This document shows positions 8,031 to 15,666 of a stretch of 40,199 nt of DNA, in pieces. This DNA is from Acidobacteriaceae bacterium (GTDB taxonomy: Bacteria; Acidobacteriota; Terriglobia; Terriglobales; Acidobacteriaceae): NCBI GenBank assembly GCA_003134995.1, contig PLDC01000019.1:109719-149917 (forward strand), read 5' to 3'. Each line of letters starts with the position of its first letter. Positions within the stretch are counted from its first letter, which is position 1. Both the position numbers and the translations under genes were made by a program. The notes below the pieces were generated by a model, which saw nothing but the letters and a program-made list of their open reading frames with translations, had not been told where the DNA came from and searched no databases.

Positions 8031-10820
8031 ATGGCTATTACTAAAATCTCCGTGCGCGGGGCGCGCCAGCATAACCTCAAGAACATCGACGTTGAGATTC
8101 CGCGCAATACTTTGACGGTGGTCACCGGACTGAGTGGATCGGGCAAGTCGTCGCTGGCGTTTGACACGATTTATGCCGAAGGGCAGCGCCGCTATGTGGA
8201 GACTTTGTCGACCTATGCACGGCAGTTTCTGGACCAGATGGAGCGCCCGGATGTGGATGCAATCGATGGACTTAGCCCGTCCATTTCGATTGAGCAGAAG
8301 ACCACCAGCCGCAGCCCGCGATCGACCGTTGGAACTATCACCGAGATCTACGACTATCTTCGCCTGCTGTTCGCTTCGATTGGAGTGCCGCATTGCCCCA
8401 AGTGCGGGCGGCCGATCAGCCGCCAGTCAGCGGAGCAGATCGTGCAGCGTGTGATGCTTCTAACTCCTGAGGATCGAGTAATGGTCCTCGCGCCCATCGT
8501 GCGCGGGCGCAAAGGCGAGTTCAAGAAAGAGATGGAGACGCTGCTCAAGCATGGCTATGAGCGGGCGCGTGTCGACGGCGAAATTGTGAATCTGGATGAC
8601 GACCTCGCGCTCGATAAGCGCAAGAATCACACGATCGAAGTGGTGATCGACCGGTTGCTGGTGAAGCCGGGGATCGAGCATCGTCTGGAAATGTCAGTCG
8701 GGCTGGCGATGAAGCTGGCCGGCGGCCTGGTGCAGATCGCCGTGGTCGGCGGGGATGAGCAACTTTATTCCGAGAAGCTGGCTTGTCCGGATTGCGGCAT
8801 CAGCGTGCCGCAACTTGAGCCGCGTTCGTTTTCGTTTAACAGCATGTATGGAGCTTGCCCGGAGTGCCACGGCCTCGGCAGCCGTTATGATTTCGATCCC
8901 GCGAAGGTGATTACGGATTGGTCGAAGCCGCTGCTCGATGGCGGACTGGGGCCAGGTTCGGCGTCACAGGGATTGATTCATGCGTTGCAGATTACGGCGG
9001 CGGCGCACGGAATTGATCTGAGCGAACCGTTTGAAAAACTTCCAGAGCAAGTTCAGGATCTGTTGCTGAATGGAGAATCAGGGCGCGGCAAGACTGGCTT
9101 CCGCGGAATCTTTGGATACCTGAAGCAGAATTTGGAGGAGTCGACCTCGGAGGGTTATCGCGACTGGCTGATGGATCACATGTCGGCGACGGATTGTCCC
9201 GCGTGCGGGGGCAAGCGGCTGCGGCCGGAGAGTCTAGCTGTGAAGGTGAGCCGCATGTCGATTGCTGAATTTACCGCGCTGCCAATTTCAAAGGCGCTCG
9301 ATGTCGCGCGAGGCATTAGGCTCGCGGGACGAGAGGAAAAAATCGCTGGCCGCGTTATGCATGAAATTGTGGAGCGGCTGCAATTTCTGAATGCGGTGGG
9401 ATTGAATTACATTTCACTCGACCGCTCGGCAGCGACTTTGTCTGGAGGCGAAGGGCAGAGGATTCGTTTGGCGACGCAGATTGGGTCGAAGCTGCGCGGC
9501 GTGCTCTATGTTTTGGATGAGCCTTCGATCGGATTGCATCATCGCGATAACGGACGGCTGCTGAACGCACTCGAGAATTTGCGCGACTTGGGGAACACTG
9601 TGCTCGTCGTCGAGCACGACGAAGAGACGATTCGCCGCGCGGATTATGTAATCGACCTCGGTCCCGGCGCGGGACGACATGGCGGAGGGTTAGTGGCGCA
9701 CGGAACTCCTGCGGAAATTATGCGCGAACCCAACTCGCTGACCGGGGCTTACATTTCCGGCAGAGTGCAGATTGAGATGCGCGCCGAGCGGCGTCAGAAA
9801 AACGGTGCGGCCCTGACGATTCTGGGTGCGAAGGAAAATAATCTCAAGAATCTCGATGTAACTTTCCCGCTCGGCGTGATGACCGTGGTGACGGGAGTTT
9901 CCGGGTCGGGCAAGTCCACGCTGGTAAACGACATTCTTTATCCCGCGCTGGCGCGCCAGCTTTACCGTTCGCGCGAGAAGTCGGGCGAGCATAAGGCGAT
10001 TGTGGGCGCGGAGAACATCGACAAAGTGATTCGCATCGATCAGTCGCCGATTGGCCGTACGCCGCGCTCGAATCCCGCGACCTATACCGGAGTCTTCACT
10101 GCGATTCGCGATATTTATGCCATGCTTCCCGAGGCACGCGAGCGCGGCTACAAGCCGGGACGATTTTCGTTCAACGTGCCCGGCGGACGTTGCGAAGCTT
10201 GCCAGGGCGAAGGACAGCGCCGCATCGAGATGAATTTTCTGCCCGATGTTTACGTGCTCTGCGAAGTCTGCGGCGGACGCCGTTACAATCACGAAACGCT
10301 GGCTGTGAAGTACAACGGCAACTCCATCGCCGACCTGCTGGAGATGCCCGTCTCCGACGCGCTGCCGATTCTCGAAAACATTCCGCAGGTAAAGCAGAAG
10401 CTGCAGACGCTGGTCGACGTTGGCCTCGGCTACATTCATCTCGGTCAGTCTGCGGTCACGCTCTCAGGCGGCGAAGCGCAGCGCATCAAGCTGGCCCGCG
10501 AGTTGAGCAAGCGGCAGACGGGCAAGACTCTTTATCTTCTCGACGAGCCCACCACCGGCCTGCACTTCGACGACGTGAAGAAGTTGCTCGACGTGCTGCA
10601 CCGGCTGACCGACCTGGGCAATTCGATCGTCATCATCGAACACAATCTGGACGTGATCCGCAACGCCGACTGGATCATCGACCTCGGCCCCGAAGGCGGC
10701 GAAGACGGCGGCCGCCTCGTGGCCCAAGGCACGCCCGAGCAGGTGGCGCGAGTGAAGAAGTCGTACACAGGGCAGGCGCTTGCGGGATACTTCGCGGGGA
10801 ACGGCAAGCGGAGCGCCTAG
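8031..10820 (+). CDS. uvrA: Excinuclease ABC subunit A
   Basis: UvrA is the ATP-driven damage-recognition subunit of UvrABC nucleotide excision repair; it forms the UvrA2B scanning complex on DNA. This 929-residue protein is full length. It has two ABC ATPase modules. The first has Walker [15 protein letters not shown] (about 33-46) and signature [12 protein letters not shown] (about 483). The second has [13 protein letters not shown] (about 624) and [12 protein letters not shown] (about 822), followed by [11 protein letters not shown]. Zinc-module cysteines are present: [13 protein letters not shown]...[21 protein letters not shown] and CEACQGEGQ...CEVCGGRRY. The start ATG at 8031 opens [18 protein letters not shown], the normal UvrA N-terminus. 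Shine-Dalgarno is weak. It stands alone; uvrB is not nearby. Confidence 0.98.
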   Translation: MAITKISVRGARQHNLKNIDVEIPRNTLTVVTGLSGSGKSSLAFDTIYAEGQRRYVETLSTYARQFLDQMERPDVDAIDGLSPSISIEQKTTSRSPRSTVGTITEIYDYLRLLFASIGVPHCPKCGRPISRQSAEQIVQRVMLLTPEDRVMVLAPIVRGRKGEFKKEMETLLKHGYERARVDGEIVNLDDDLALDKRKNHTIEVVIDRLLVKPGIEHRLEMSVGLAMKLAGGLVQIAVVGGDEQLYSEKLACPDCGISVPQLEPRSFSFNSMYGACPECHGLGSRYDFDPAKVITDWSKPLLDGGLGPGSASQGLIHALQITAAAHGIDLSEPFEKLPEQVQDLLLNGESGRGKTGFRGIFGYLKQNLEESTSEGYRDWLMDHMSATDCPACGGKRLRPESLAVKVSRMSIAEFTALPISKALDVARGIRLAGREEKIAGRVMHEIVERLQFLNAVGLNYISLDRSAATLSGGEGQRIRLATQIGSKLRGVLYVLDEPSIGLHHRDNGRLLNALENLRDLGNTVLVVEHDEETIRRADYVIDLGPGAGRHGGGLVAHGTPAEIMREPNSLTGAYISGRVQIEMRAERRQKNGAALTILGAKENNLKNLDVTFPLGVMTVVTGVSGSGKSTLVNDILYPALARQLYRSREKSGEHKAIVGAENIDKVIRIDQSPIGRTPRSNPATYTGVFTAIRDIYAMLPEARERGYKPGRFSFNVPGGRCEACQGEGQRRIEMNFLPDVYVLCEVCGGRRYNHETLAVKYNGNSIADLLEMPVSDALPILENIPQVKQKLQTLVDVGLGYIHLGQSAVTLSGGEAQRIKLARELSKRQTGKTLYLLDEPTTGLHFDDVKKLLDVLHRLTDLGNSIVIIEHNLDVIRNADWIIDLGPEGGEDGGRLVAQGTPEQVARVKKSYTGQALAGYFAGNGKRSA

Positions 10821-10835
10821 CTGCAAATCGACGTT

Positions 10836-10884
10836 ATGTTCCGACTGGAACATTTGTACATACAAAATGTTCCAGTCGGAACAT
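10836..10884. promoter_or_regulatory. Pair of 18-bp perfect dyads (parS-like half-sites) forming a larger palindrome
   Basis: Two sites, ATGTTCC-GACT-GGAACAT (10836-10853) and ATGTTCC-AGTC-GGAACAT (10867-10884), are each perfect 7+4+7 palindromes. Their four-base centres are reverse complements, so the two sites also form one 20-bp perfect inverted repeat around a 9-nt loop. Their centres lie 31 bp apart, close to three helical turns. The outer TGTTCC...GGAACA matches the ParB/parS 16-mer at 13 of 16 positions; only three bases of the central ACGT differ. The pair sits 15 nt after the uvrA stop. It could also act as a terminator hairpin (a short T5 run begins about 6 nt later). The rest of 10885-11104 holds a tandem CTCGGAAAA duplication (10916-10933) and no convincing gene. 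Confidence 0.75.
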
Positions 10885-11104
10885 TCGAGCGTTTTTACCG
10901 GAACACTGTGGAAATCTCGGAAAACTCGGAAAACAACCTTAAAGCTATAGTCGGTGGGCGGCAGGTTGCTGATGCGGATGAATTTAGCGTACAGGCCGGA
11001 AAACGTGGTAGAAAAGCCACAGGGCGAAGGAAAAACGACTGAGATCGGGAACGGTGTTGGCAGTCGACGGCGGCGAGTGCCGATTACATAGAGTTACGGA
11101 CCGT

Positions 11105-12640
11105 TCAGTTAGTAATCCTGAACTTCCTGTTGCTTTTCAGCGTGCCGCCCGGCGCGGTCACGACGACGGGGCCAGTGGTTGCGCCCGTTGGCACTGTCGC
11201 AGTGATCTCCGTGCCTGATACAACGGTGAAACTCGCCGACGTGCCGTTGAAGGTGACGCTGGTGGTGCCGGTTAGATTGTTCCCCAGGATGATCACGGAT
11301 GAGCCGACCTGGCCGGAGGCGGTTACGGTTTGGACGAAAGGGCCGAGTCCGGTGGACAGTTTGAAGGCGGTGCCGTAACCGGCGAGACCTCCGCGGTAGG
11401 TTGCGCCGTAGAAGTTGCCGTCGGTGCCCTGCATAATTCCGACGGGGAAGATGCCGTCGGAGCAGAATTCGCCCAGTTCTTCACAGAAAGTGTAGAGCGT
11501 CGAGTAGTCGCCGGCCGAGGTAAGTTCAAAAATAATGCCGCATCCATAACTGAAGTAGCAGGTTGTGCCCTCACCCGAGTTAATGATCCCGTAGAAATTT
11601 CCGTCGGTGGCCTGCAGGATGGAGCCGCCGCTGATGCCGCCCGTGCAACTGTATACGGCACAAAAATTGTAGAGCACGGTCAGCTCCCCCTGAAGCGACA
11701 GCCTGAAGATGACGCCGCTGCCGTTGTAGCCGTCATTTCCGTAGATGCCTCCCCGATCGGTGACCCCATAAAGATTTCCGTCGGCGGCCTGCATGACGAC
11801 GGCTGGACCGGCTCCGTCGGAGCAGTTCGGTCGCGAGCAGAAGTTGTAGAGCGTAGTGGTGACGCCCTGGGGAGTCATTTTGAAAATCAGGCCGCCGCAC
11901 TCGATGACCTCGACATTGCAGTCTGGGCCGGTACCGCCGCCTGCGACGCCATAGAAATTTCCGTCCGTTGCCTGGATCAGGCTGGCAGGATTCGCGCCAT
12001 CGACGCAGTTAGTCTCCGCGCAGAAATTATGCAAGACACTTTCGCTTCCAGTCAGCGTTACGACGTAAGCTAAGCCTGCGTTGTACCGGCCACCGACCTC
12101 TGTGGTTCCGTAGAGGTTGCCATCACTGCCGAGCGTCAATGGCGCGTAAGGATCGTCGCCGTCTTTGCAGTTGAGTTCGGAGCAGAAGCTGTAAATGGTG
12201 GTGAGGCCGGTTTGCGCATTGGCGCGATAGATCGTCCCGGCCTTGTTTACTGTTCGGTATGGGCCGTCGCCACCGTAGGCTGTGGTGCCGTAGAAATTGC
12301 CGTCTCCAGCGAGGGTCATACCGGTGTAGGCCTTGGAGCCGGTGCAGTAGTTGGTGGTGCAGGAGTAATCGAGCAGGGTCCACGATCCTGTAGTCGTCAG
12401 ATAGAAGCCGAAGCCATAGGGGCCGCCGTAGGATCCATGGCCGTAATAGGCAGCGCCGTAGAGGTTGCCGTCGGTTCCCTGGGCGAGCGGGCTGGGGTAT
12501 TGGCCGTCGCCCACGCCGAAATCCGTGAGAGTGGTGAAAGTGACTGGGGACGGAGCGGCGGCTGTAGTTTGGGCTGCGCTCACACCGATCAGCCCGGCGA
12601 ACGAAATAGATAGCACGGCGAAAAGTCGGGAAGGCCGCAT
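11105..12640 (-). CDS. Secreted GloVer-type tandem-repeat protein with C-terminal IPT/TIG domain
   Basis: This 511-residue protein starts with a signal peptide (about 1-24, ending SAAQ). A series of about seven ~50-residue repeats follows, each built round DGNLYGTT..GG or DGNFYG, with a LYNFC..xNCxDG segment. These match the 'choice-of-anchor tandem repeat GloVer-containing' proteins of Acidobacteria, thought to form a beta-propeller-like surface structure. Residues ~430-511 look like an IPT/TIG immunoglobulin-like domain (SVTFNGTSASFTVVS, then ITATVPTGATTGPVVVT). Paired cysteines in the repeats suggest disulfides in an exported protein. The start ATG has an excellent Shine-Dalgarno, AGGAGG, five bases upstream. 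A second GloVer protein lies at 27426-28688. Function not established. Confidence 0.82.
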   Translation of the reverse strand: MRPSRLFAVLSISFAGLIGVSAAQTTAAAPSPVTFTTLTDFGVGDGQYPSPLAQGTDGNLYGAAYYGHGSYGGPYGFGFYLTTTGSWTLLDYSCTTNYCTGSKAYTGMTLAGDGNFYGTTAYGGDGPYRTVNKAGTIYRANAQTGLTTIYSFCSELNCKDGDDPYAPLTLGSDGNLYGTTEVGGRYNAGLAYVVTLTGSESVLHNFCAETNCVDGANPASLIQATDGNFYGVAGGGTGPDCNVEVIECGGLIFKMTPQGVTTTLYNFCSRPNCSDGAGPAVVMQAADGNLYGVTDRGGIYGNDGYNGSGVIFRLSLQGELTVLYNFCAVYSCTGGISGGSILQATDGNFYGIINSGEGTTCYFSYGCGIIFELTSAGDYSTLYTFCEELGEFCSDGIFPVGIMQGTDGNFYGATYRGGLAGYGTAFKLSTGLGPFVQTVTASGQVGSSVIILGNNLTGTTSVTFNGTSASFTVVSGTEITATVPTGATTGPVVVTAPGGTLKSNRKFRITN

Positions 12641-12737
12641 GAAAACCTCCTTGGTGCTCGTGGCTTCGGGGGTGAGCCTGGTTGTTGGCGGAAAGTCAGT
12701 TCATCTAAAGCGCATAGAGCGCTTCATCGCGCCCGCG

Positions 12738-12755
12738 GTTTTCCAGTCGGAGCAT
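12738..12755. repeat. Degenerate third copy of the 18-bp dyad
   Basis: GTTTTCC-AGTC-GGAGCAT matches the site at 10867-10884 in 15 of 18 positions, including the exact AGTC centre. It lies about 100 nt upstream of the GloVer gene start, so dyad copies stand at both ends of that gene. With three mismatches it could be a decayed copy or chance. Confidence 0.4.
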
Positions 12756-12854
12756 ACTCCCGCGCCGGGGGGGGCGTCTAGATGAATGATTTTGCACACC
12801 TCGGCGCCCGACACCTTGCTGGTCCTAGCAACAAGATACATAGGTCCTTCGTTG

Positions 12855-12933
12855 GGAGTCGCTCGCTTTGCGAGCGACTCCGCTTCCTCAGGATGACAAG
12901 CTTGAGTCAGGGGCTACGGACAGGAGTGTCCGT
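12855..12933. repeat. Intergenic hairpin repeats (CATCCTGAG family and GGACA hairpin)
   Basis: The 391-bp gap 12641-13031 holds no convincing gene. It contains a perfect 12-bp stem, GGAGTCGCTCGC/GCGAGCGACTCC (12855-12866 and 12870-12881). Flanking it is CTTCCTCAGGATGACAAG, the reverse complement of the TTGTCATCCTGAG flank seen at 31611 and 32461. A second hairpin, ACGGACA-ggag-TGTCCGT (12916-12933), follows. An 8-G run lies near 12768-12775. The short ORF at 12782-12979 is only a translation of these repeats. Confidence 0.7.
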
Positions 12934-12982
12934 CCCACACGAGCAAAGTTTCGCTGCGGAGCGCTTCAGATATATCTAACGC

Positions 12983-13040
12983 TTGACGTTAATAACGACA
13001 CTCGTTAAACTGGCTAGGTGATCAAATCCAGGTGATCAAA
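12983..13040 (+). promoter_or_regulatory. Promoter and operator of the fused higBA gene
   Basis: A -35-like TTGACG (12983-12988) is followed 17 bp later by TAAACT (13006-13011). Between them lies a perfect dyad TAACG-N5-CGTTA (12993-13007), well placed for autorepression by HigA. The sequence GTGATCAAA then occurs twice, at 13018-13026 and 13032-13040. The second copy is the gene's start. The first opens a five-codon reading frame (GTG ATC AAA TCC AGG TGA) whose stop overlaps the toxin start by 4 nt (GTGA). Confidence 0.55.
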
Positions 13041-13658
13041 ACCTTCGCCGATAACAGCACGAAGGAATTTTGGGACACAGGCAAGAGCCAGAGAATCCCT
13101 CCGGCGAATCTGCGGAACGTCACGAAAAAGAAACTGGCCATGCTTCACTCAGCCAGAGGGTTGGAGGATTTACGAGTGCCTCCGGGGAACAGGCTGGAAG
13201 CACTGCGTAGGGATCGGGCAGGCCAGCACAGTATCCGCATCAACGATCAATATCGCGTGTGTTTCGTTTGGCGCGATGGCGATGCGTATGATGTGGAAAT
13301 AACCGATTACCACCGATCGCTTCGGGGGAAACGCAATATGAGCATCAAGAATGAAGGCCCAGCAGGTTGGGCGGTGCATCCGGGAGAGATTCTTCGCGAG
13401 GAGTTTCTGGAACCGATGGGCATCTCGCCCTACCGGCTTGCGGTGGAGTTGCACGTTTCTCCTCCTACAGTCAACGACATCGTTCGAGAAAAGCGCGGAA
13501 TTACCCCTGAGATGGCAGCTCGTCTGGCCAAGTATTTCGGAACTGCGGAGCAGTTCTGGCTGAACTTGCAAGACGCTTTCGCGGTTCATCAGGTCCGGCG
13601 GAAATATTCGAGGGAACTCAAAGCCATAAAGCCTATTGCCGCGGCTGCGGCGCGCTAG
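13032..13658 (+). CDS. higBA: Fused HigB-HigA toxin-antitoxin protein
   Basis: One 208-residue ORF carries both partners of a type II toxin-antitoxin pair. Residues 1-94 are a complete HigB (RelE-superfamily ribosome-dependent mRNase): LEDLRVPPGNRLEALR, then SIRINDQYRVCFVW and DAYDVEITDYH. Residues ~103-208 are a complete HigA/XRE antitoxin: HPGEILREEFLEPMGIS, the helix-turn-helix around VSPPTVNDIVREKRGI, and AEQFWLNLQ. Known HigB proteins end at or just after DYH; here the next codon is CGA, one transition away from TGA. An in-frame ATG at 13338 (residue 103), preceded by GGGGGAA, could still produce free HigA. The order toxin-then-antitoxin is normal for higBA. The start is GTG. Fusion could keep the toxin permanently neutralised. 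Confidence 0.88.
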   Translation: MIKTFADNSTKEFWDTGKSQRIPPANLRNVTKKKLAMLHSARGLEDLRVPPGNRLEALRRDRAGQHSIRINDQYRVCFVWRDGDAYDVEITDYHRSLRGKRNMSIKNEGPAGWAVHPGEILREEFLEPMGISPYRLAVELHVSPPTVNDIVREKRGITPEMAARLAKYFGTAEQFWLNLQDAFAVHQVRRKYSRELKAIKPIAAAAAR

Positions 13659-13679
13659 CGTCATCCTAAGGAAAATATT

Positions 13680-14552
13680 TTGTCAGCGCCGGAAAATCCG
13701 CAGCTTGACCCGCAGCCGCTGAGCAGCGATCTCCAAACGTCTGCTCCGTATGTTGTTGTGCCGTTCCCGCCGCCTGCGGCTGAGCCAGTACGACCCGAAC
13801 CCAAGGCTGGCGAAGACCCGATCTGGAGCGGATGGGACGTTTTGCAGATTGCCGGCCTGACTTTGCTGCTTACGCTTTTTGTCGGGCCACTGCTCACGGT
13901 TACGGGCGCTCGCATTTTTATTTATCCGCATGAAAGTTGGCTGGATGTGGCGCGGAAGCCTGTGCTGGCGCTGCTTTCCCAGTTCCTCTCTTACGTGGTT
14001 GTTGTTCTTTACATGATCCTGCTGGTACAGGGCAAATATCGCGCGCGATTCTTCCAGGCGATGCGGTGGAACTGGCCCGGCATTGCCGGCGTAAGTTTTC
14101 TGGGTGTGGGAGTGCTCATGCTCGGCTTCGACATTCTGGGACGATTTCTGCCCATGCCGAAGACCACACCCTTCGATCAATTCTTCGATCGCCCTTTCGA
14201 TGCCTATCTCACCGCAGCTTTTGCGGTTAGCCTCGGGCCGTTGATCGAAGAAATTTTCTTTCGCGGATTTCTTTATCCTGTGGTGGCGCGGCGTCTGGGC
14301 GTTGGCTGGGGAATTTTTCTGACGGCGCTGCCGTTTGGATTGATGCACCTGGCCCAGTACGGTTATTCCTGGGGAGCCGTGTTGATTGTATTTCTGGTTG
14401 GCGTGGTGCTCACCGCAGTGCGGGCGATGACGAAGTCAGTGGCCGCAAGCTTTCTGGCGCACGTGGGCTACAACGGAACGCTGATGGCGCTGGCTGTCTG
14501 GTCTACCGATGGATTCCGGCACATGGATAAAGCTGGAGCGCTGCTGTTTTGA
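13680..14552 (+). CDS. CPBP family intramembrane metalloprotease/glutamic endopeptidase
   Basis: This 290-residue protein has a proline-rich cytoplasmic N-terminus (1-45) and about seven membrane helices. The three CPBP (Abi/CAAX-protease) motifs are present: EEIFFR (motif 1, ~193), FGLMH (motif 2, ~222) and HVGYN (motif 3, ~262). Bacterial members cleave within or near membrane segments and include processing and immunity proteins; this one's substrate is unknown. The start is TTG at 13680, chosen because AAGGAA lies about 7 bases upstream. It follows higBA by 21 nt on the same strand, so it may share that transcript. Confidence 0.87.
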   Translation: MSAPENPQLDPQPLSSDLQTSAPYVVVPFPPPAAEPVRPEPKAGEDPIWSGWDVLQIAGLTLLLTLFVGPLLTVTGARIFIYPHESWLDVARKPVLALLSQFLSYVVVVLYMILLVQGKYRARFFQAMRWNWPGIAGVSFLGVGVLMLGFDILGRFLPMPKTTPFDQFFDRPFDAYLTAAFAVSLGPLIEEIFFRGFLYPVVARRLGVGWGIFLTALPFGLMHLAQYGYSWGAVLIVFLVGVVLTAVRAMTKSVAASFLAHVGYNGTLMALAVWSTDGFRHMDKAGALLF

Positions 14553-14623
14553 CCCTACTCGGGTGATTAGGTTGTTTTTAGCCCGGACGGCGACGGAGCG
14601 CAGTCTGCAACTCCGACCGGATC

Positions 14624-15613
14624 TCAGGCCGGGGTGGGAGGGGGAGGCTCTTCCGCACCGGGCTCTGTCCCCGTGATAAGGAATGAGTCGGATAGATGCA
14701 GCAGGTCCAGAAGATACTCTTTCAACGCCATTAGGACGAAAGCGGCCTCGGCAAAGGCGAAGATACCGACGTAATACGCGGCTAACGGCATGCTCCACGG
14801 TATCGCCTCCAGCGGAAATTCTGAGGCCGGATCGAGCTTCAAGGGTCTCAGGTTGCCGGTATAGGAGTCAATCTCGGCCTGTGCTGGCGTTGTCTGCGTT
14901 GGTGCGGACTCCGTTTCTGGGGCCTTTGACGCGGGGCCTGTCGTCGGGGTGCTTTTACTCAGATTCAGATGCTCGATTAGCTCCTTAGACGCCCGAGCTG
15001 TGTCGCCATGGCTACGCCCCGCCTCCCTAGTGGCTACCGAGGTCGCAACGTCCTTGAGAGTCGGCGAGCCGACAGCCGAGGCAAGAATGCTTCGATCGCT
15101 GAGAAACTCATAGGCGAGGTCCATCTCGGCGGCTCTGTTGACGGCGAAATCCATGTCGTACAGGTAAGCGCCGGCCAGCTGTCCGCCCTGGGCCTTGGCT
15201 TGCGCTTGTGCTTCCGCTACAACCAAGGACTCGCTTAGCAGACTGTGATACGAGAAGACCATCACAATGCTGCCGATGATCAACAGCAGAGGGAGGGTTC
15301 CTACCAGGAATGATACCGTACTTTTTTTGGCACTGGAAGGGCCCCAGACCCCTGCGAACATTGCGCGACCCAACGCATGTCGGCTGAAGAAGACAAATCC
15401 CAGAATGAGGAAGCAAAACAGGGAGGTGTAGACAGATAGCATCTTGGTTTGCGCGCTGTAGGTCTTAATCAGGTTGAGCGACGTGACAGGTATGGGGAGG
15501 GACGCAACCACAACCGACGAGACACTCATGTAGTTCTTAAAAAAGCTGGCAAAGTTGTTAACCCGGGTCGCGCGCCTCGGGCTGACTTCTACGGCGTGGT
15601 GTGATGAGGCCAT
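14624..15613 (-). CDS. Membrane protein, hypothetical
   Basis: This 329-residue protein has three or four hydrophobic helices: about 58-78, 105-125 (VGTLPLLLIIGSIVMVF) and 282-305. Between the second and third lies a ~150-residue soluble segment rich in Ala, Thr and Pro. The C-terminus ends in a Pro-rich tail. I recognise no family. The start ATG follows GGAG at proper spacing. It lies 53 nt downstream of the S55 gene on the same strand, so it may be the second gene of that transcript. Confidence 0.7.
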   Translation of the reverse strand: MASSHHAVEVSPRRATRVNNFASFFKNYMSVSSVVVASLPIPVTSLNLIKTYSAQTKMLSVYTSLFCFLILGFVFFSRHALGRAMFAGVWGPSSAKKSTVSFLVGTLPLLLIIGSIVMVFSYHSLLSESLVVAEAQAQAKAQGGQLAGAYLYDMDFAVNRAAEMDLAYEFLSDRSILASAVGSPTLKDVATSVATREAGRSHGDTARASKELIEHLNLSKSTPTTGPASKAPETESAPTQTTPAQAEIDSYTGNLRPLKLDPASEFPLEAIPWSMPLAAYYVGIFAFAEAAFVLMALKEYLLDLLHLSDSFLITGTEPGAEEPPPPTPA

Positions 15614-15666
15614 CTGTGGCTCCGTTTCAACAATGGGCCCGTTGGATGTTGTTGTGGATATTAAGA

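Noticed and set aside
10836..10884. LexA box reading of the twin dyads
   Set aside because: Bacillus-type LexA boxes are GAAC-N4-GTTC; here the order is GTTCC-N4-GGAAC, and the site is after uvrA, not before it.
10836..11042. Short plus-strand ORF starting in the twin-dyad palindrome
   Set aside because: Its ATG is part of the palindrome, no ribosome-binding site precedes it, and the sequence looks non-coding.
12782..12979. 65-codon ORF after the GloVer gene
   Set aside because: It only translates the CATCCTGAG-type repeat and the GGACA hairpin.
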